DNA from: Malus domestica
Lineage: Eukaryota; Streptophyta; Magnoliopsida; Rosales; Rosaceae
Length of the DNA stretch: 64,000 nt
Assembly (NCBI RefSeq): GCF_042453785.1
Contig: NC_091668.1
Coordinates: 7,956,001-8,020,000 of the forward strand
Direction of reading: 5' to 3'
The translations under genes and the position numbers were made by a program. Each line of letters begins with the position of its first letter. Position 1 is the first letter of the stretch. The notes beneath the pieces are model-generated. The model had not been told where the DNA came from. It saw only the letters and a list, made by a program, of their open reading frames with translations, and made no database searches. Below, in pieces: positions 13,017 to 24,854 of this stretch.

Positions 13017-13220
13017 GGTGTGTGTGTGTGTGTAGAGGTCGCACTTGGTGCGATGGCAAGTGCCTTCGCTCATGAGCGGTAGGTCTCGGGTTCGAGACTT
13101 GGGAGCAGCCTCTCCATAAATGGGGGTAAGGCTAGCCGACATTCACCTCTCCCAGACCCTGCGTAAAGCAGGAGTCTTGTGCACTGGGTACGACCTTTTA
13201 TGGGTGTGTGTGTGTGTGTA
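13013..13220 (+). mobile_element. tRNA-derived SINE (Au-like) with target duplications
   Basis: The body (13034-13198) begins with a tRNA-like head holding a box A-like stretch (GATGGCAAGTGCC) and a good box B (GGTTCGAGACT), followed by TCTCCATAAATGGGGGTAAGG and ending GGGTACGACCTTT. From memory this is the consensus of the plant Au SINE family. The flanking duplication of about 20 bp is TATGGGTGTGTGTGTGTGT (13013-13033 and 13199-13220). It inserted in a TG repeat next to the fold-back MITE. It looks full-length. Confidence 0.9.
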
Positions 13221-14040
13221 TTTATATATATACACACATACTATTAAGCACATAGCTAGAAGATTTTCGAATACGCTTTTGCAAATCGCAACCAAGAGAC
13301 AACAAGAGTTTAATTTGTCTTGGATTGCCTCTATTTCTAGTAACATCAAGAAACCTAAATAGTTAAGGCCAAGTTAAGCATGCATGCACGCATGCCACTC
13401 ATGTTTTACACGGACCACATTTTTCTTTTTCTTTTTGGACAAAGGGTAAATAAACTGTACTAATTGGCCAAAGTATGTTTACCAAATTTGTAACTTTATT
13501 TGCTTTAGGATTAGGAGACAGCAATGCGGTTTGAATAAACTGAGGCCCCACGTATCCCTTTGGGTGTTTCAATATGGACTGTACAATTAAATGCTTGATT
13601 TCATGTTAACAATTGCGTGTTGAAAGAAAGGGAAAAAACATAAGGATCTTAATTGATTGATTGAACCTAATTATTTCAAATTCAAAAGTATTACATTGAA
13701 TAGATCTACTTATTTCAAATACATTGTACTTTGTAGTTCTATCCTTTGCTTATAATCAATTAAGAGTATTGTTAAAATTCTAAATATGGAAAGGGAAGGT
13801 AAAGTGTTGTTGTTTTTAGTTGATATACATTTTCAATAGGAGAATGTTTGTTAACACAAATGCGACAGCACTCAGCGCATTTATTCACTTAGTGAACAGT
13901 GATAGACCCCAATGAACATTAATAGGCCAAATGCATCTCCACCCCTAAAAAAATGCGCTGGCACAAACAATCTCAATTCCTACAAAATGTGCTAACACCC
14001 AGCCCATTTAAAATATTTTAATTTTTTTTTATAAAAGAAT
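13221..14040. other. Spacer, possibly the left end of the Harbinger element
   Basis: No gene. The part from about 13840 onward (AGCGCATTTATTCACTTAGTGAACAG) may belong to the Harbinger element that follows, but I could not pair it with a right-hand inverted end. Confidence 0.3.
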
Positions 14041-14062
14041 AAATAAATAAAATAGTTTTAAT

Positions 14063-14312
14063 TTCGGATAAGATTTTTAACCAATCTCTTCACACCACGT
14101 GTCATTATCCGAACGTACTATTTTGTGAATAAATTTTCGCTAAGATTTGCAACCATTCCCGACGCGCCATGTGTTATTATCCAAACGTACTATTTTGTGG
14201 ATAGATTTTCGATAAGATTTTCAACCAATCCCGACGCGCCATGTGTTATTTCCTGTTTGCAATAATTTAGCCCAGATTTTCAACCAATCACGTAGTGCCA
14301 CGTGGCATTGTC
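14063..14312 (+). repeat. Tandem repeats with G-box-like cores upstream of the Harbinger gene
   Basis: Four imperfect units of about 75 bp start near 14063, 14139, 14212 and 14272, each with an AAGATTTTCAACCAATC-like lead. Each contains a CACGTG-like core or decayed version: CCACGTGTC, CCATGTGTT, CCATGTGTT, CCACGTGGC. A TATA box (CCATATAAACC, about 14338) follows the last unit. The layout suggests an enhancer array driving the transposase gene. Confidence 0.65.
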
Positions 14313-15414
14313 CAGAACCTCATCCTTTTTTTTTGTCCATATAAACCCTACATCTCTACATCCATCCTCACATTAAACTCAATCCTTCTTTTTAGCTCAG
14401 AATCCTTCTTCATCATTTTCAAATCTTGAGTTTTTTTTACAATGTCTTTTTCAAGGAGAGTGTATAAATAATTTGAGGAGCAATAGAAAAGATTGTTGGC
14501 ACAACAAGAAGAATTGATCAATCTCGAGGAAGGTGGAGGTGGAGATGAGGCTTTCGCAATGGAGGAGGATGAGGATGAGGACCATAGAAGGCAAAGGGCC
14601 TTACATTCCCACCGTGTCATGGAAGTTGTGTGTCAGAAAGCCAAACCCAGAGGAGCCGCAAACTTCGATAGAAAAAGGGAAAGATGAGGTAAATATCTCT
14701 TGGAATATTATTTTATTCCCAACAACATATTCCTTGATCATGTTTTTAGACGTTGTTTTAGAGTGCAATGAAGTTTGTTCGACAAAGTCATGAGTGCTAT
14801 TTGCAACCATGATCCATACTTTGTGCAAAAAGAGGATACTTTTTATGTTTTAGGTCTTTTTCCTGAGCAAAAAATTACGACCGCCTTGCAAATGCTTGCA
14901 TATGGAGCATCTGCAAATCAAGTGGATAAGATTGCGAGGATGGGAAAAACAACTGTTCTGGAGTCCCTGATGCAGTTTTGCTCTGCAATTGAAGCCTTGT
15001 ACACCAATGAGTACCTCTGGACACCCACGCCAAGGGACATGCGAAGGCTTCTGTGGAAGGGTGAGATGCGAGGCTTCCTTGGCATGATTGGAAACATCGA
15101 CCGCACGCACTGGACTTGGAAAAATTGTCCAAGTGCGTGGCAATGAGCTTATGGCGATAGAAAATGAGCCAAAAGTATCATTTTGGAAGCTGTGGCTTTA
15201 TTTGATACATGGATTTGGCATGCTTTTTTTGGTGTTCCAGGAGCTCAGAATGACCTAAATGTCCTTGCCCAATCTCCAGTGTTCGACGAACTACTGCAAG
15301 GAAAATTGCCAAGATGCACATATTGGGTTAATGGCAATAAATATGACATATCATACTACCTTGCAGACGACATTTACCCAAGGTAGTCAACATTTGTCAA
15401 AACAGTGCCACATC

Positions 15415-16060
15415 CAACAACAACAACAACAACAAAGCCTTTTCCCACTAAGTGGGGTCGGCTATATGAATCCTAGAACGCCATTGCGCTCGGTTTTGTG
15501 TCATGTCCTCCGTTAGATCCAAGTACTCTAAGTCTTTTCTTAGAGTCTCTTCCAAAGTTTTCCTAGGTCTTCCTCTACCCCTTCGGCCCTGAACCTCTGT
15601 CCCGTAGTCACATCTTCGAACCGGAGCGTCAGTCGGCCTTCTTTGCACATGTCCAAATCACCGGAGCCAATTTTCTCTCATCTTTCCTACAATTTCGGCT
15701 ACTCCTACTTTACCTCGGATATCCTCATTCCCAATCTTATCCTTTCTCGTGTGCCCACACATCCCACGAAGCATCCTCATCTCCGCTACACCCATTTTGT
15801 GTACGTGTTGATGCTTCACCGCCCAACATTCTGTGCCATACAACATCGCTGGCCTTATTGCTGTCCTATAAAATTTTCCCTTGAGCTTCAGTGGCCTACG
15901 ACGGTCACACAACACGCCGGATGCACTCTTACACTTCATCCATCAAGCTTGTATTCTATGGTTGAGATCTCCATCTAATTCTCCGTTCTCTTGCAAGATA
16001 GATCCTAGGTAGCGAAAACGGTCGCTTTTTGTGATCTTCGCTAGATTGCTCCGGTCATAG
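15415..16060 (-). mobile_element. 5'-truncated RTE-type LINE inside the Harbinger gene
   Basis: On the minus strand this encodes the C-terminal part of a non-LTR reverse transcriptase ORF: DRFRYLGSILQENGELD, then LKGKFYRTAIRPAMLYG, then GRRGRGRPRKTLEETLR. It ends in the RTE 3' tail CCGACCCCACTTAGTGGG plus AAAGGC(TTTG)(TTG)n at 15415-15440. All three pieces stay in one frame and are separated by just two in-frame stops (near 15942 and 15657), so the copy is only lightly decayed. The RT core and endonuclease are missing, as is usual for 5' truncation. Confidence 0.9.
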
Positions 16061-16670
16061 TGTGGATAAGTATATAAATGGATAGAGATAGGAAAGCAAA
16101 CACAAGATGTACGTGGTTCACCCAGATTGGCTACATCCACGGAATAGAAGAGTTCTCATTAATTGTGAAGGGTTTACACAAGTACATAGGTTCAAGCTCT
16201 CCTTTAGTGAGTACAAGTGAATGATTTAGTACAAATGACATTAGGAAATATTGTGGGAGAATGATCTCGTAATCACGAAACTTCTAAGTATCGGAGTGTG
16301 GTGTCGTCTTGACTTGCCTTATCTGTCTCATAGGTAGATGTTGCATCTTCTCTAGAAGTACTTTTCCTCCATCCAGGGGTGGTATCTTTAACTGGTGGAG
16401 ATGCACAAGGTAATGTATCAATTTCACTTGAAGCTTACTTGTAGTTTCAGGCTTGGTCAAGCGCGATACAAACCATGTAGTAGGAGTCCCCCAAGTCGCC
16501 GAGCTAGGGGGTCTGCTGAAAGAGGTGACAGACAAGGTAAGCAATCAGAGCTCCGACTGATTGTTCACATTCTCCCCATCTTGCAGCAGCATGAAGGATA
16601 AAGAGAAGAAAAATGAGAAGAGATGATATGAGATACTTTTGCTTTTGAAGAAGTAACTTTCCACAGGGTG
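16030..16670. mobile_element. Relic of an LTR element related to the gypsy at 34621-47057 (fossil)
   Basis: This segment resembles two parts of the larger gypsy element read in the same direction: first its LTR (match from GATCTTCGCT through GTGTACGTGGTTCACCC-type sequence, compare 34680-34890), then the non-coding stretch next to that LTR (AATCACGAAACTTCTAAGTA onward, compare 35205-35610). It is a fragment, diverged by many substitutions and much older than the big copy. It lies directly beside the RTE fragment. A 16-bp direct repeat (GAAAACGGTCGCTTTT) occurs at 16014-16029 and 16670-16685, on either side of it. Confidence 0.8.
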
Positions 16671-17254
16671 AAAACGGTCGCTTTTGAAGAAGTAACTTTC
16701 CACATCCACATGGTGAAAAAGAAAAACACTTCGCAAAATGTCAAGAGGGTTGTAGGAAGGATGTGGAGCGTTACTTTGGTATCCTGCAAACTCGTTGTTC
16801 GATTGTGAGGTTTGCTGCTAGAATGTTTGATGTCGAGGCTCTTCGAACCATCATGATGACGTTTATTATTCTCCACAACATGATCATGGAAGATGAGTAT
16901 GATTATGATGCCGTCGATAAATACGAGCCGGATCCGATGAATAACTTAAGAACACGTATTTATTGTGCTCATGATCGGATGAGCCGTTGGAATGGGATGG
17001 ACGTTACAATGAATTGATCATTCAGCAGTACATTGATGTGCAAGATCTATACTGGCACGTAACCCGCCAGAATGACTTAATTGAGCACCAGTGGGGATTG
17101 CAAAAAGGTGAAGATAATTAAAATGAGCTTGTGGTTGAAGAATAAAGTGTATTTTTTTAAGTTTATGTAATTTTATTTGATGTGTTTTTTTTTAAGTTTA
17201 TTTGGTGAGGTCATGTAATCTTGTTTGATGTGTTCAAAAAACGTACAAAAAATA

Positions 17255-17475
17255 AATTTAAAATTGCATAAAGTTCTAAAAATAAATAAGAAATTACATA
17301 AAGTACTAATAATAAATAAGAAATTACATCTATAAATAAAAATAAATAAGAAATTACATAAGGTACTAAAAATAAAGACGAACATTCAAACAACGTAACA
17401 TCTTTAATGAGTTGTGGGTTACATAAAGTACTAAAAATAAAGACGAACATTCACACAACATTCACACAACATAAC
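17255..17475. repeat. A/T-rich tandem repeats downstream of the Harbinger gene
   Basis: Imperfect units of about 30-35 bp built on AATAAATAAGAAATTACATAAAGTACTAA, then units with GACGAACATTCACACAAC. They sit in what would be the 3' non-coding part of the Harbinger element. The minus-strand open frames here (LCNFLFIF repeats) are translations of the array, not genes. Confidence 0.8.
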
Positions 17476-17639
17476 ATCTTCAATGAGTTGTGTGAACCCA
17501 ACATTCACACAACGTAACACCTTCAATGAGCTTCCATGAAGTCATTTTTTTTTCTCTCAAAGTGTAGAAAATATTGAAATGTGGTGTAAGGTGGAAGATG
17601 AGGGTTAGATATTTATAGAAAAATAAATAAATTATTTCT

Positions 17640-18600
17640 GTATTTTTTAACAAACCTTCACCGTCCAAACCTCATAATTGGAATTGTTCATTCTCTTTAA
17701 CATCATATAAAGATCCTATATGCAAAAAGAAAAATTTAATTTGAAGACCTTTTTAGCCATTCATATGCATAAAACAAATGGACTGTTCATCATGAGGATG
17801 TTACTTGTTATCAAAATCGTTGATTGGTTCAATATGTATAGATGACTAAACAATTTCCAAATGGAATAACATTTTTGCAGATATGATCTTAGATGATGGT
17901 AAATAGAATGAACAGTGTTGATTATGATGTTTTGTTAACTGTAAGTGGAGAGACAAGTAAGTTATCCTCATAGGAGCCACAAGCATTATCCTTTTCAATA
18001 TACCCACATGCCATATGTGAAATTTGACCTTCTTTAACTAGGAGAGGGAACAATATTTGTTTTGTTTTGTTTAGTTGGTATTGTTGAAGCTATTTTTTCT
18101 CAATACAAGTGTTATTCTGCACTAAATTCATTTAAATTACTGGGAGAATTCAAACTTAAGTGCAGGATTGCACACTGCTTTAACCAATTTGACTATATAT
18201 AAGACCAAGTTTGCAATTTAGTTGGTATTACTTATATTCTTCAATTTTACTATGTCATATATATATTCTAGTAATTCAATTCAAGTTTACAATCGGGTTT
18301 AACCCCAACATTAATCAGTATTTATATAAATTATAATGGACTCAGCCTTCTAGATTGCTTGTAACAACGTATTACAAGAAAATCCTAGGGGATTCGTATG
18401 ATGTAAGAAAATTTAATGTAGAAAGGTGAAAAATGGTTTGAACAACAAAACTAACCATGCAAGGTGAAAATTTGTGTGTACAAGTGATGGATGTCTTGTT
18501 GCTATAGCTGGAATTTTGTGTACCTTATTTACCATGGAGTAGGATTATTTACCATATACACCTGCCGACCTAATCTCCAATCGACACTTGTCTCTGCTCT
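17640..18600. other. Intergenic DNA upstream of CYP707A
   Basis: AT-rich, no gene. Probably holds the distal promoter of CYP707A and the unresolved right end of the Harbinger element. Confidence 0.4.
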
Positions 18601-18619
18601 CTGTTTCAACCTTTTGGCT

Positions 18620-18628
18620 CTATATAAA
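18620..18628 (+). promoter_or_regulatory. Likely TATA box of CYP707A
   Basis: CTATATAAA lies about 165 bp before the CYP707A start codon and is followed by a pyrimidine-rich leader (CCTCCTCCTTCTTCTCTACC). Position and context fit a plant core promoter. No ABRE cluster was seen close by. Confidence 0.6.
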
Positions 18629-18789
18629 CTGCCTCCTCCTTCTTCTCTACCAGTCGCTTAAAATTAGCAAAGCATGCAACTCCTCTCTTTTTTTAATACA
18701 AACCTCACTAACTAAGTAACATTCTCATTAAAAAGGAGAGAGAGACTGAAAGAAGGTGGTCGGGCTTAGGGTTTAGCGTTTAGAGATCG

Positions 18790-20497
18790 ATGGATGCAAT
18801 TTTGACCTACGTTTTCATCTTTCTCTGCACCCTTCTGTCATTTGTATTTTTCATGAAAAGGGACAGGAGAGGAGGAGAAGCACCCCAGAAAAGGGCTCAG
18901 CTCCCTCCAGGTTCATTAGGTTGGCCTTATATAGGAGAGACCCTTCAGCTCTATTCTCAAAACCCAAATACTTTCTTTTCTTCCAAACAGAAAAGGTACT
19001 AAATCAAATTGACCCGATTTCGTCGTCAAGTTTTTTCTTTTTCTTTATTTACATGAGGGTATCGAACTCTAAACATTTCTATGCTTTGTACTTTGTTCAG
19101 GTACGGAGAGATTTTCAAGACGCATATTCTGGGATGTCCAAGTGTCATGCTGGCGAGCCCGGAGGCCGCGAAGTTTGTGTTGGTGACTCAAGCTCACTTG
19201 TTCAAGCCCACGTATCCCAAAAGCAAAGAGCGTTTGCTTGGTCCGTCTGCACTGTTTTACCACCAAGGAGATTACCATATGCGGATGAGGAAATTAGTTC
19301 AAGGATCTCTCTCCCTTGATATTATTCGAAATTTGGTGCCTCATATTGAAGGCTTAGCTGTTTCTGCCACAGACTCCTGGGCCACAGGCCAAGTCATCGA
19401 CACCTTCCATGAAATGAAGAAGGTGAGACTACCCTAACCTAAAATCATTATTTCTGTTTTTTAAGCGAAACAGAAAACAATTACACAAAATTAGTTATTC
19501 GTCAATAGCATGCAAAACGCAAGAAAAATACAATTAAATAAAAAATCTTTGACTTTGGCCGTTTTATTAATCAACTGACTTTTATTTTTCAATTTACTGT
19601 ATCATTGTAGTTATCTTTCGAGGTTGGTAAACTTGCAATTTTTGGCAATTTGGAGGCACATTACAAAGAAGAGCTCAAGAGGAATTACACCATTGTGGAC
19701 ACAGGCTACAATTCATTCCCCACAATCATTCCGGGCACACCATACAAAAAGGCTTTGTTGGTAATTTTCTTTTTGTTAATACATGTAATTACTGATTAAA
19801 TCCAAATAAAGTGTTTGATAAACTAATTGTTCGTTAATTGTTTTGACTATTTGTAGGCAAGGAAAAGGCTAAGAGTAATTTTGGGTGATATTATATGTGA
19901 GAGGAGGGAGAAAAGATTACTTGGGAAAGATCTTTTGGATTGCATGTTGAACTCAAAAGATGAAAAGGGTGAAGTCTTAACGGATGACCAAATTGCTGAC
20001 AACATTTTGGGGGTGCTTTTTGCTGCTCAAGACACTACAGCTAGTGTGATGACCTGGATTGTCAAGTACCTCCACGATGACCCCAAACTTTTAGAGTCTG
20101 TAAAGGTACTACAACACACACCAACAATGCTACTTTCAGTCGTTTTCAGGCGAGCAATTTTTCACCGTTTAATCAATATTTTGAAATTTTCCATGCGTAT
20201 ATGAGCAACGTTTAATCATGTATTATTGTTGAATTCGCATTCCATCAGCAATTAGAAATCGCTTAACGATGGATGCAAATATACAGCTATAGCCATATCA
20301 TCATGATTCTTTTCCTAGGCTCTACAACAATTCACTTTTACTCCATTTGCCGTCTCTTTATCTATAAAAGAAATGGCACTTTTATGTATACTTGCCTAAA
20401 TTGCAGGCTGAGCAGAAGGTTATTCGTGAAGCAAATGAAGAAGGCCAGCAACCATTGAGCTGGGCACAGACTAGAAACATGCCAGTTAGTCACAAGG

Positions 20498-20534
<37 letters not shown>

Positions 20535-21842
20535 CGCTTTCTCATACGATACAATCATACAAGGCATGGAATATATTTTTACCTAATTTGTTGCTACCTG
20601 TAGGGAATTACGTAACTTCTTTCTTTCTCAGGTTATTTTAGAGAGTTTGAGAATGGCAACCATTATATCTTTTGCTTTTAGAGAGGCTGTGGTTGATGTG
20701 GAATACAAAGGTATTAACAAGACTATAAACTAAAAAATATTTTATTCTTGAAAGTTTATATCTATATAGAGGTGAAATTTATATACTATATATTAGGGAA
20801 ATGATTTCCGCACACTCTTTTCTTCATATTCACACATTTGATTACTTATGTCCATTGATTCTCATTCAATTCATTCAGTCTATTGATTCCCTACTATGCG
20901 ATCATCAAGTCCCTAATTTTTTAATGATATTTTGTCATACATTTTTTGTATCATCGTGTCCCTTTTGAATGACATTGCTCCTTATAAGATATGTATATTC
21001 AAGACGAAGTGCGACAGTTATTGAATAAGAAAACAAAAATAAAGTTTTAATTATTGATAACTACATACACATACACAATCTCTACTTGTTTTGGTCAAAT
21101 ATAATCTCTTGATTTGAGCATATGTGCATTAATTTTTTTAACAAGAAAATGAGATGTATTTGCTATATGAAAATATAAATCTAGAGACTATGTATGGTTG
21201 ACGGTGGAATATGTGACAGGGTACTTGATTCCAAAAGGTTGGAAAGTGATGCCTTTGTTCAGGAACATTCATCACAATCCTGAATTTTTTGCCGACCCTC
21301 AGAAATTCGATCTCTCTAGATTCGAGGTAGGGTGACTACTACTGTTTCTTTCTTTGTTCTTAGTCATTCACCACACCATATCTGAACTTTAAGATGTCAG
21401 AAAAGTCTGGAATTCATCAGTATATGATAATTGTACAATTTAACTATGAGCTTGAGTTATAAAAATTTAAAATTTATATAAAAAGTGTAGCGAGTGAATC
21501 TGAACCACTTAAAATACAATTTATATTATTGTACATTGATGTAAAGTAGGATAGATATTACTTCCTATAATTATTAACAACTAATGCATCTTGATGTTTT
21601 AATCAAACTCGTCGATGCTTAATTAGGTTGCACCAAAGCCAAATACATTTATGCCATTTGGAAGTGGAGTGCATGCCTGTCCCGGAAACGAGCTTGCAAA
21701 GCTGGAAATGCTGGTTATGATGCACCATTTGGTCACCAAGTTGAAGTGGGAAGTAGTGGGATCCCAAAGTGAGATTCAATATAGCCCATTCCCTGTGCCT
21801 CTGCATGGACTCCCAGCAAAATTTTGGAAACAATCTGCCTGA
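18790..21842 (+). CDS. CYP707A: Abscisic acid 8'-hydroxylase, cytochrome P450 CYP707A family
   Basis: Oxidises abscisic acid at C-8', the main ABA catabolic step leading to phaseic acid. It is normally anchored in the ER membrane. Eight exons join in frame: 18790-18995, 19101-19422, 19611-19760, 19857-20105, 20407-20496, 20632-20710, 21220-21326 and 21627-21842, giving 472 residues, the usual CYP707A length. An N-terminal membrane helix (about residues 3-22) is followed by the proline hinge LPPGSLGWPYIGETL. The I-helix oxygen-binding motif AAQDTT is at about 282-287, ExxR (ESLR) at 343-346, and the haem loop PFGSGVHACPG has its Cys at about 419. All key residues are present and no break is seen. 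The FGSGVHACPG variant of the haem loop makes me lean to the CYP707A4-like branch, from memory only. The first intron still reads open, so a single-frame view misses the splice. Confidence 0.96.
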
Positions 21843-23200
21843 GCTGAACTCTCACAGCCCTCCCCAAATTAACTTACCCTCATAATTTGTGTGTTTTTTG
21901 CGAGCATCTCCAACCGATCTGTTAAAGTGATATGCACGGACACAAAATTGCAAGAATTAAAGGAGAAAATCAATCCAACTAAGTAATCAAATCCTCATAG
22001 ATTCGAAGGCACTAAGGGCAATGTAATATTATTTTATTTATAATGGTGCTTATGTTTTTCTATGAAAACATAATAAAGATGATATAATATTTTATATTAG
22101 AGTGGACTTCTCACAATTTTATAAAGGTTCAAATTGCTACCTAGACCAACAAATGCAAATGTATCATTTTAGATTTGATATATCTCCTTTAAAGATGCTT
22201 TATGACACATTTCATTTTTGCTACTCTGTTTTATCTCCCCTTATATTATATGGAACTGATAAGATAGAGATTTTCCATGCAAGACATCTGTCTTTAATCT
22301 AACAAATGACAGATCCTTTATTGATAATTGGTCGATACATTTGTGTTAGGTTGTCATCGACAACGATATTGACACGACTATAGATACCATATTGACGATT
22401 CATTCTTTAATATACGCGAGTTTCTTGTTCATGGAAGAACTGGGTTTGATATTATTATCATCTTTGCCATTCTCTCTGCCATGTTCTACCTTTTCCCAAG
22501 TGCATTTAGCATTGATCTGCAGTCATATTTAGTTTGCTAATCAGGAGTTACTGTGACATAATTTGGTGGAGCTCTATGATATATCACATACAACACGTAC
22601 AATATAAGAGGAGGGATTACTGTTACGCTATGGTCGATTATTTAGACAATAGTCAAGATTACCAATCTAAGAAATTTAAAGTTTTGAGTTCCCTGAAAAT
22701 CGCTCATTTTTCTGCTAACGATTCTATTTTGCGGAAATGAAATGTCCCCGTTGGTAGATAGTTTGCTTGTTCATCCATTCCCTTCTTCTGGTGCTTGTTC
22801 TCTGCTGCGTTGGTGTAGTTTGGTTGCTTGTATACGGTTCTTGGTTGCGGCAGTTTGCTAGCTAGTAGCTGCTACTTGTTTTGTATTGTTGCTTCTCTTA
22901 TTCACCAAAAAATAAAAAATATTTTCTTGGCCCTTTAGAATGGCAAATCGAATGTCATTCCACACGTTCAATTTGCGTAACAACACTAGCAAATGCTTTA
23001 ATAATATATACCACAAGGTGCAAAAGTAGCAAAGAACCCTTGAGCACCAATTTGTTGTTTAAGAAAAATAAGAGCTCGTGTGAGAAGCTAATCAAGAATG
23101 TGACATGATTGGAACTCAATAGATCACAACACGTATACTATATATCTGTGGAGCGATTGCTGTTACATTATTTACAGATATCATAGGTCTGTAGACAAAA
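21843..23200. other. Intergenic DNA between CYP707A and the TRXL4 gene
   Basis: Holds the 3' flanks of two converging genes. GAGCATCTCCAACCGATCTG at about 21903 resembles the end of a Harbinger MITE, with no clear partner. Small frames at 22102, 22534 and 22881 have no family features. Confidence 0.4.
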
Positions 23201-23214
23201 ACTCATTGATTTGC

Positions 23215-24313
23215 TCAAACTTCTTGAGAAGCTGGAGTTGTGTATTTACTAATGGCTGCAGTGATCCTCTCTTTGTCTCTGGTAGGGAATGCTTCCAAGA
23301 GGACTCCGTCTTTATAGAAGTGGAAGAGGGGCACCGTCTGCATCGTTTCATTCAATCTTACAAATTTTCAGTACGAAGTACGGAATCAAACTAAAATAGA
23401 ACTTAATACAAACTTTTTCTCAGAAATAATAAAACTAAGAGGGCATTACACAAATAATAATCCACTTATAAATCAGAGTTTAGTGTCCTTTCAGCTCAAA
23501 TTTTTGTTAGAAGTTTGTAACCAGTTATATTTGTTCATATTTCCCTTTACTCGATGCACACGTTACGTTCCATAAATTCATCTCAACAACAATGTATAGG
23601 TGAGTACTTAATCAAACTAACATATAAGATTAGTGTGCAACGTTTCCAGTGAAATCAAGCAATCCAGAGAATGTTACCTTAATTCTAAGTCGATCAGCAA
23701 CCTCGGATTGTTCATCGTACTCATCAATTACCTGCAGAAATTAGAAAGAAAAAAAAAATCGTTTACCGCAATTACATATTGAGGTAATAAAGCAAAGTTG
23801 AAATCAGAATGAACGATTTTGAACATGGCGTTTGTACGGCGAAATGATACTGACATTATGCTTTAAGAAGATAACAGCAGCTTCTCCATCGCCAGCTCCC
23901 TTGCACAACTTTGAAAACCCTTGCTCTATGTACTTGCAGCTCCCACACGAAGTCCGATAAAAATCCACTACAACCAAAGCACCACTTTCTCTAGCCGTTT
24001 CAAGAATTTTGCTGAACTCCGCGTCAGTCCTAAACTCTCTAACACATTCAACGGGACACACATCGTCGTCGTCCTCTTCGGACAATTCTCCTAGGTTTCC
24101 CGTCGCCACTCGGGCCTCTACGTGCCCGAATGCGCCGTGGAATCCCGAAACTCCCAGCGCCGTAGTTTTGATGATGGTTGATGGATTTCCGGCTCTCAGA
24201 AGACGTGATTTAACTTGGGAGGGACTCGTTGAACCGAGTTTTGTGTTTGGTTTCGTGACAAAGTTGAATGAGGCTTTGGCCTTGCCGTAAAGAATGCTCT
24301 GCCTGTGCATCAT
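23215..24313 (-). CDS. Thioredoxin-like protein, chloroplast type (TRX-like 4)
   Basis: Three minus-strand exons join in frame: 23855-24313, 23678-23731 and 23215-23337, giving 211 residues. Residues 1 to about 70 are rich in Ser, Thr and basic residues and poor in acidic ones, as expected for a chloroplast transit peptide. An acidic linker (EEDDDDVCPVEC) follows. The thioredoxin fold starts near 90 and has VVVDFYRTSCGSCKYIE with the redox pair C123-G-S-C126, and a cis-proline in KTVPLFHFY (P174). CGSC replaces the classic CGPC, typical of atypical plastid thioredoxins. From memory it matches Arabidopsis thioredoxin-like 4. Exon 1's donor is GTCAGT, so a frame that reads past it gives a false C-terminus. 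It diverges from SCP2 with 541 bp between start codons. Confidence 0.93.
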
Positions 24314-24854
24314 TAGCCAATGGGAACACGTATTTTCGGAGCTGATTGCCTCTGGCAGTTGATGAGGTTCTCATTTGCCATATCTGAATTCTGAGTTATG
24401 CCACCAATCAGAAGACGACACGACATCATTAACCATATCGGCTTGCTGTCTGATTTCCCAACGAACTTTCAAATTTCAGTTATGGGCTATTTTCTTAACA
24501 GTTATGGGCTGATTAAATTTCGGCCCAATGGGCTTTCAGTTAATACCGTCGTAATGTTATTTTGTAAAAACTTTTTAGTTAAAATGGTATTTTTAGCTAA
24601 AGAAAATATCAAATTGCTGACGTCATCTCGACCAACTACAAACTACCAGAAACTAATGTTATGGGAATGCGTGCCTTAACCGTAATCTGATCTCTTCAGG
24701 CGCGGTTCGTTCGCGCGTGATCTTATATTCCAATTAAGTTCTCAAACCAACCTCACCAGTCTCTCTGGGAATCGGAACGATAAAAACGACGTAGTTGCGA
24801 GGCCCCTTCCATCTCAATACTTGGAGAGAGAGAGAGAGAGAGAAAGAAGCAGCA
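24314..24854. promoter_or_regulatory. Divergent promoter region, TRXL4 and SCP2
   Basis: The 541 bp between the two start codons must hold both promoters and both 5' leaders. A GA-repeat leader (24823-24842) lies just before the SCP2 ATG. AACACGTATT (about 24325) contains an ACGT core. No clear TATA box for either side was seen, which is common for housekeeping divergent pairs. Confidence 0.5.

Larger units (their letters stand above)
14493..17122 (+). pseudogene. PIF/Harbinger transposase gene, decayed and interrupted
   Basis: Translated pieces give a plant PIF/Harbinger DDE nuclease. An acidic N-terminal segment at about 14493-14590 comes first. At 14775-15146 the frame ends in the first catalytic Asp block (IGNIDRTHWTWKNCPSAWQ). 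At 15183-15386 there is the second Asp block (PGAQNDLNVL) and the downstream YYLADDIYP. After an insertion the protein resumes at about 16735 with the Glu block (DVERYFGILQ, about 16759) and runs to about 17120. Stops lie after SAWQ (at 15144), after YGDRK (near 15163) and after DIYPR (15384-15386). The continuity between KTVPHP (about 15414) and CRKDVERYF (about 16750) is broken by about 1.3 kb of foreign repeats. The gene is dead. The element's inverted ends were not resolved. Confidence 0.85.

Noticed and set aside
12540-13020. CRISPR-like or satellite arrays
   Set aside because: The repeats are one fold-back MITE in TA repeats; there are no evenly spaced repeats with unique spacers, and this is plant nuclear DNA.
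13034-13198. A tRNA gene
   Set aside because: Box A and box B are present but no acceptor stem or cloverleaf closes, and target duplications surround it; it is a SINE.
17173-17450. Minus frames with NFLFIF repeats that look like membrane proteins
   Set aside because: They translate an A/T-rich tandem array downstream of the Harbinger gene.
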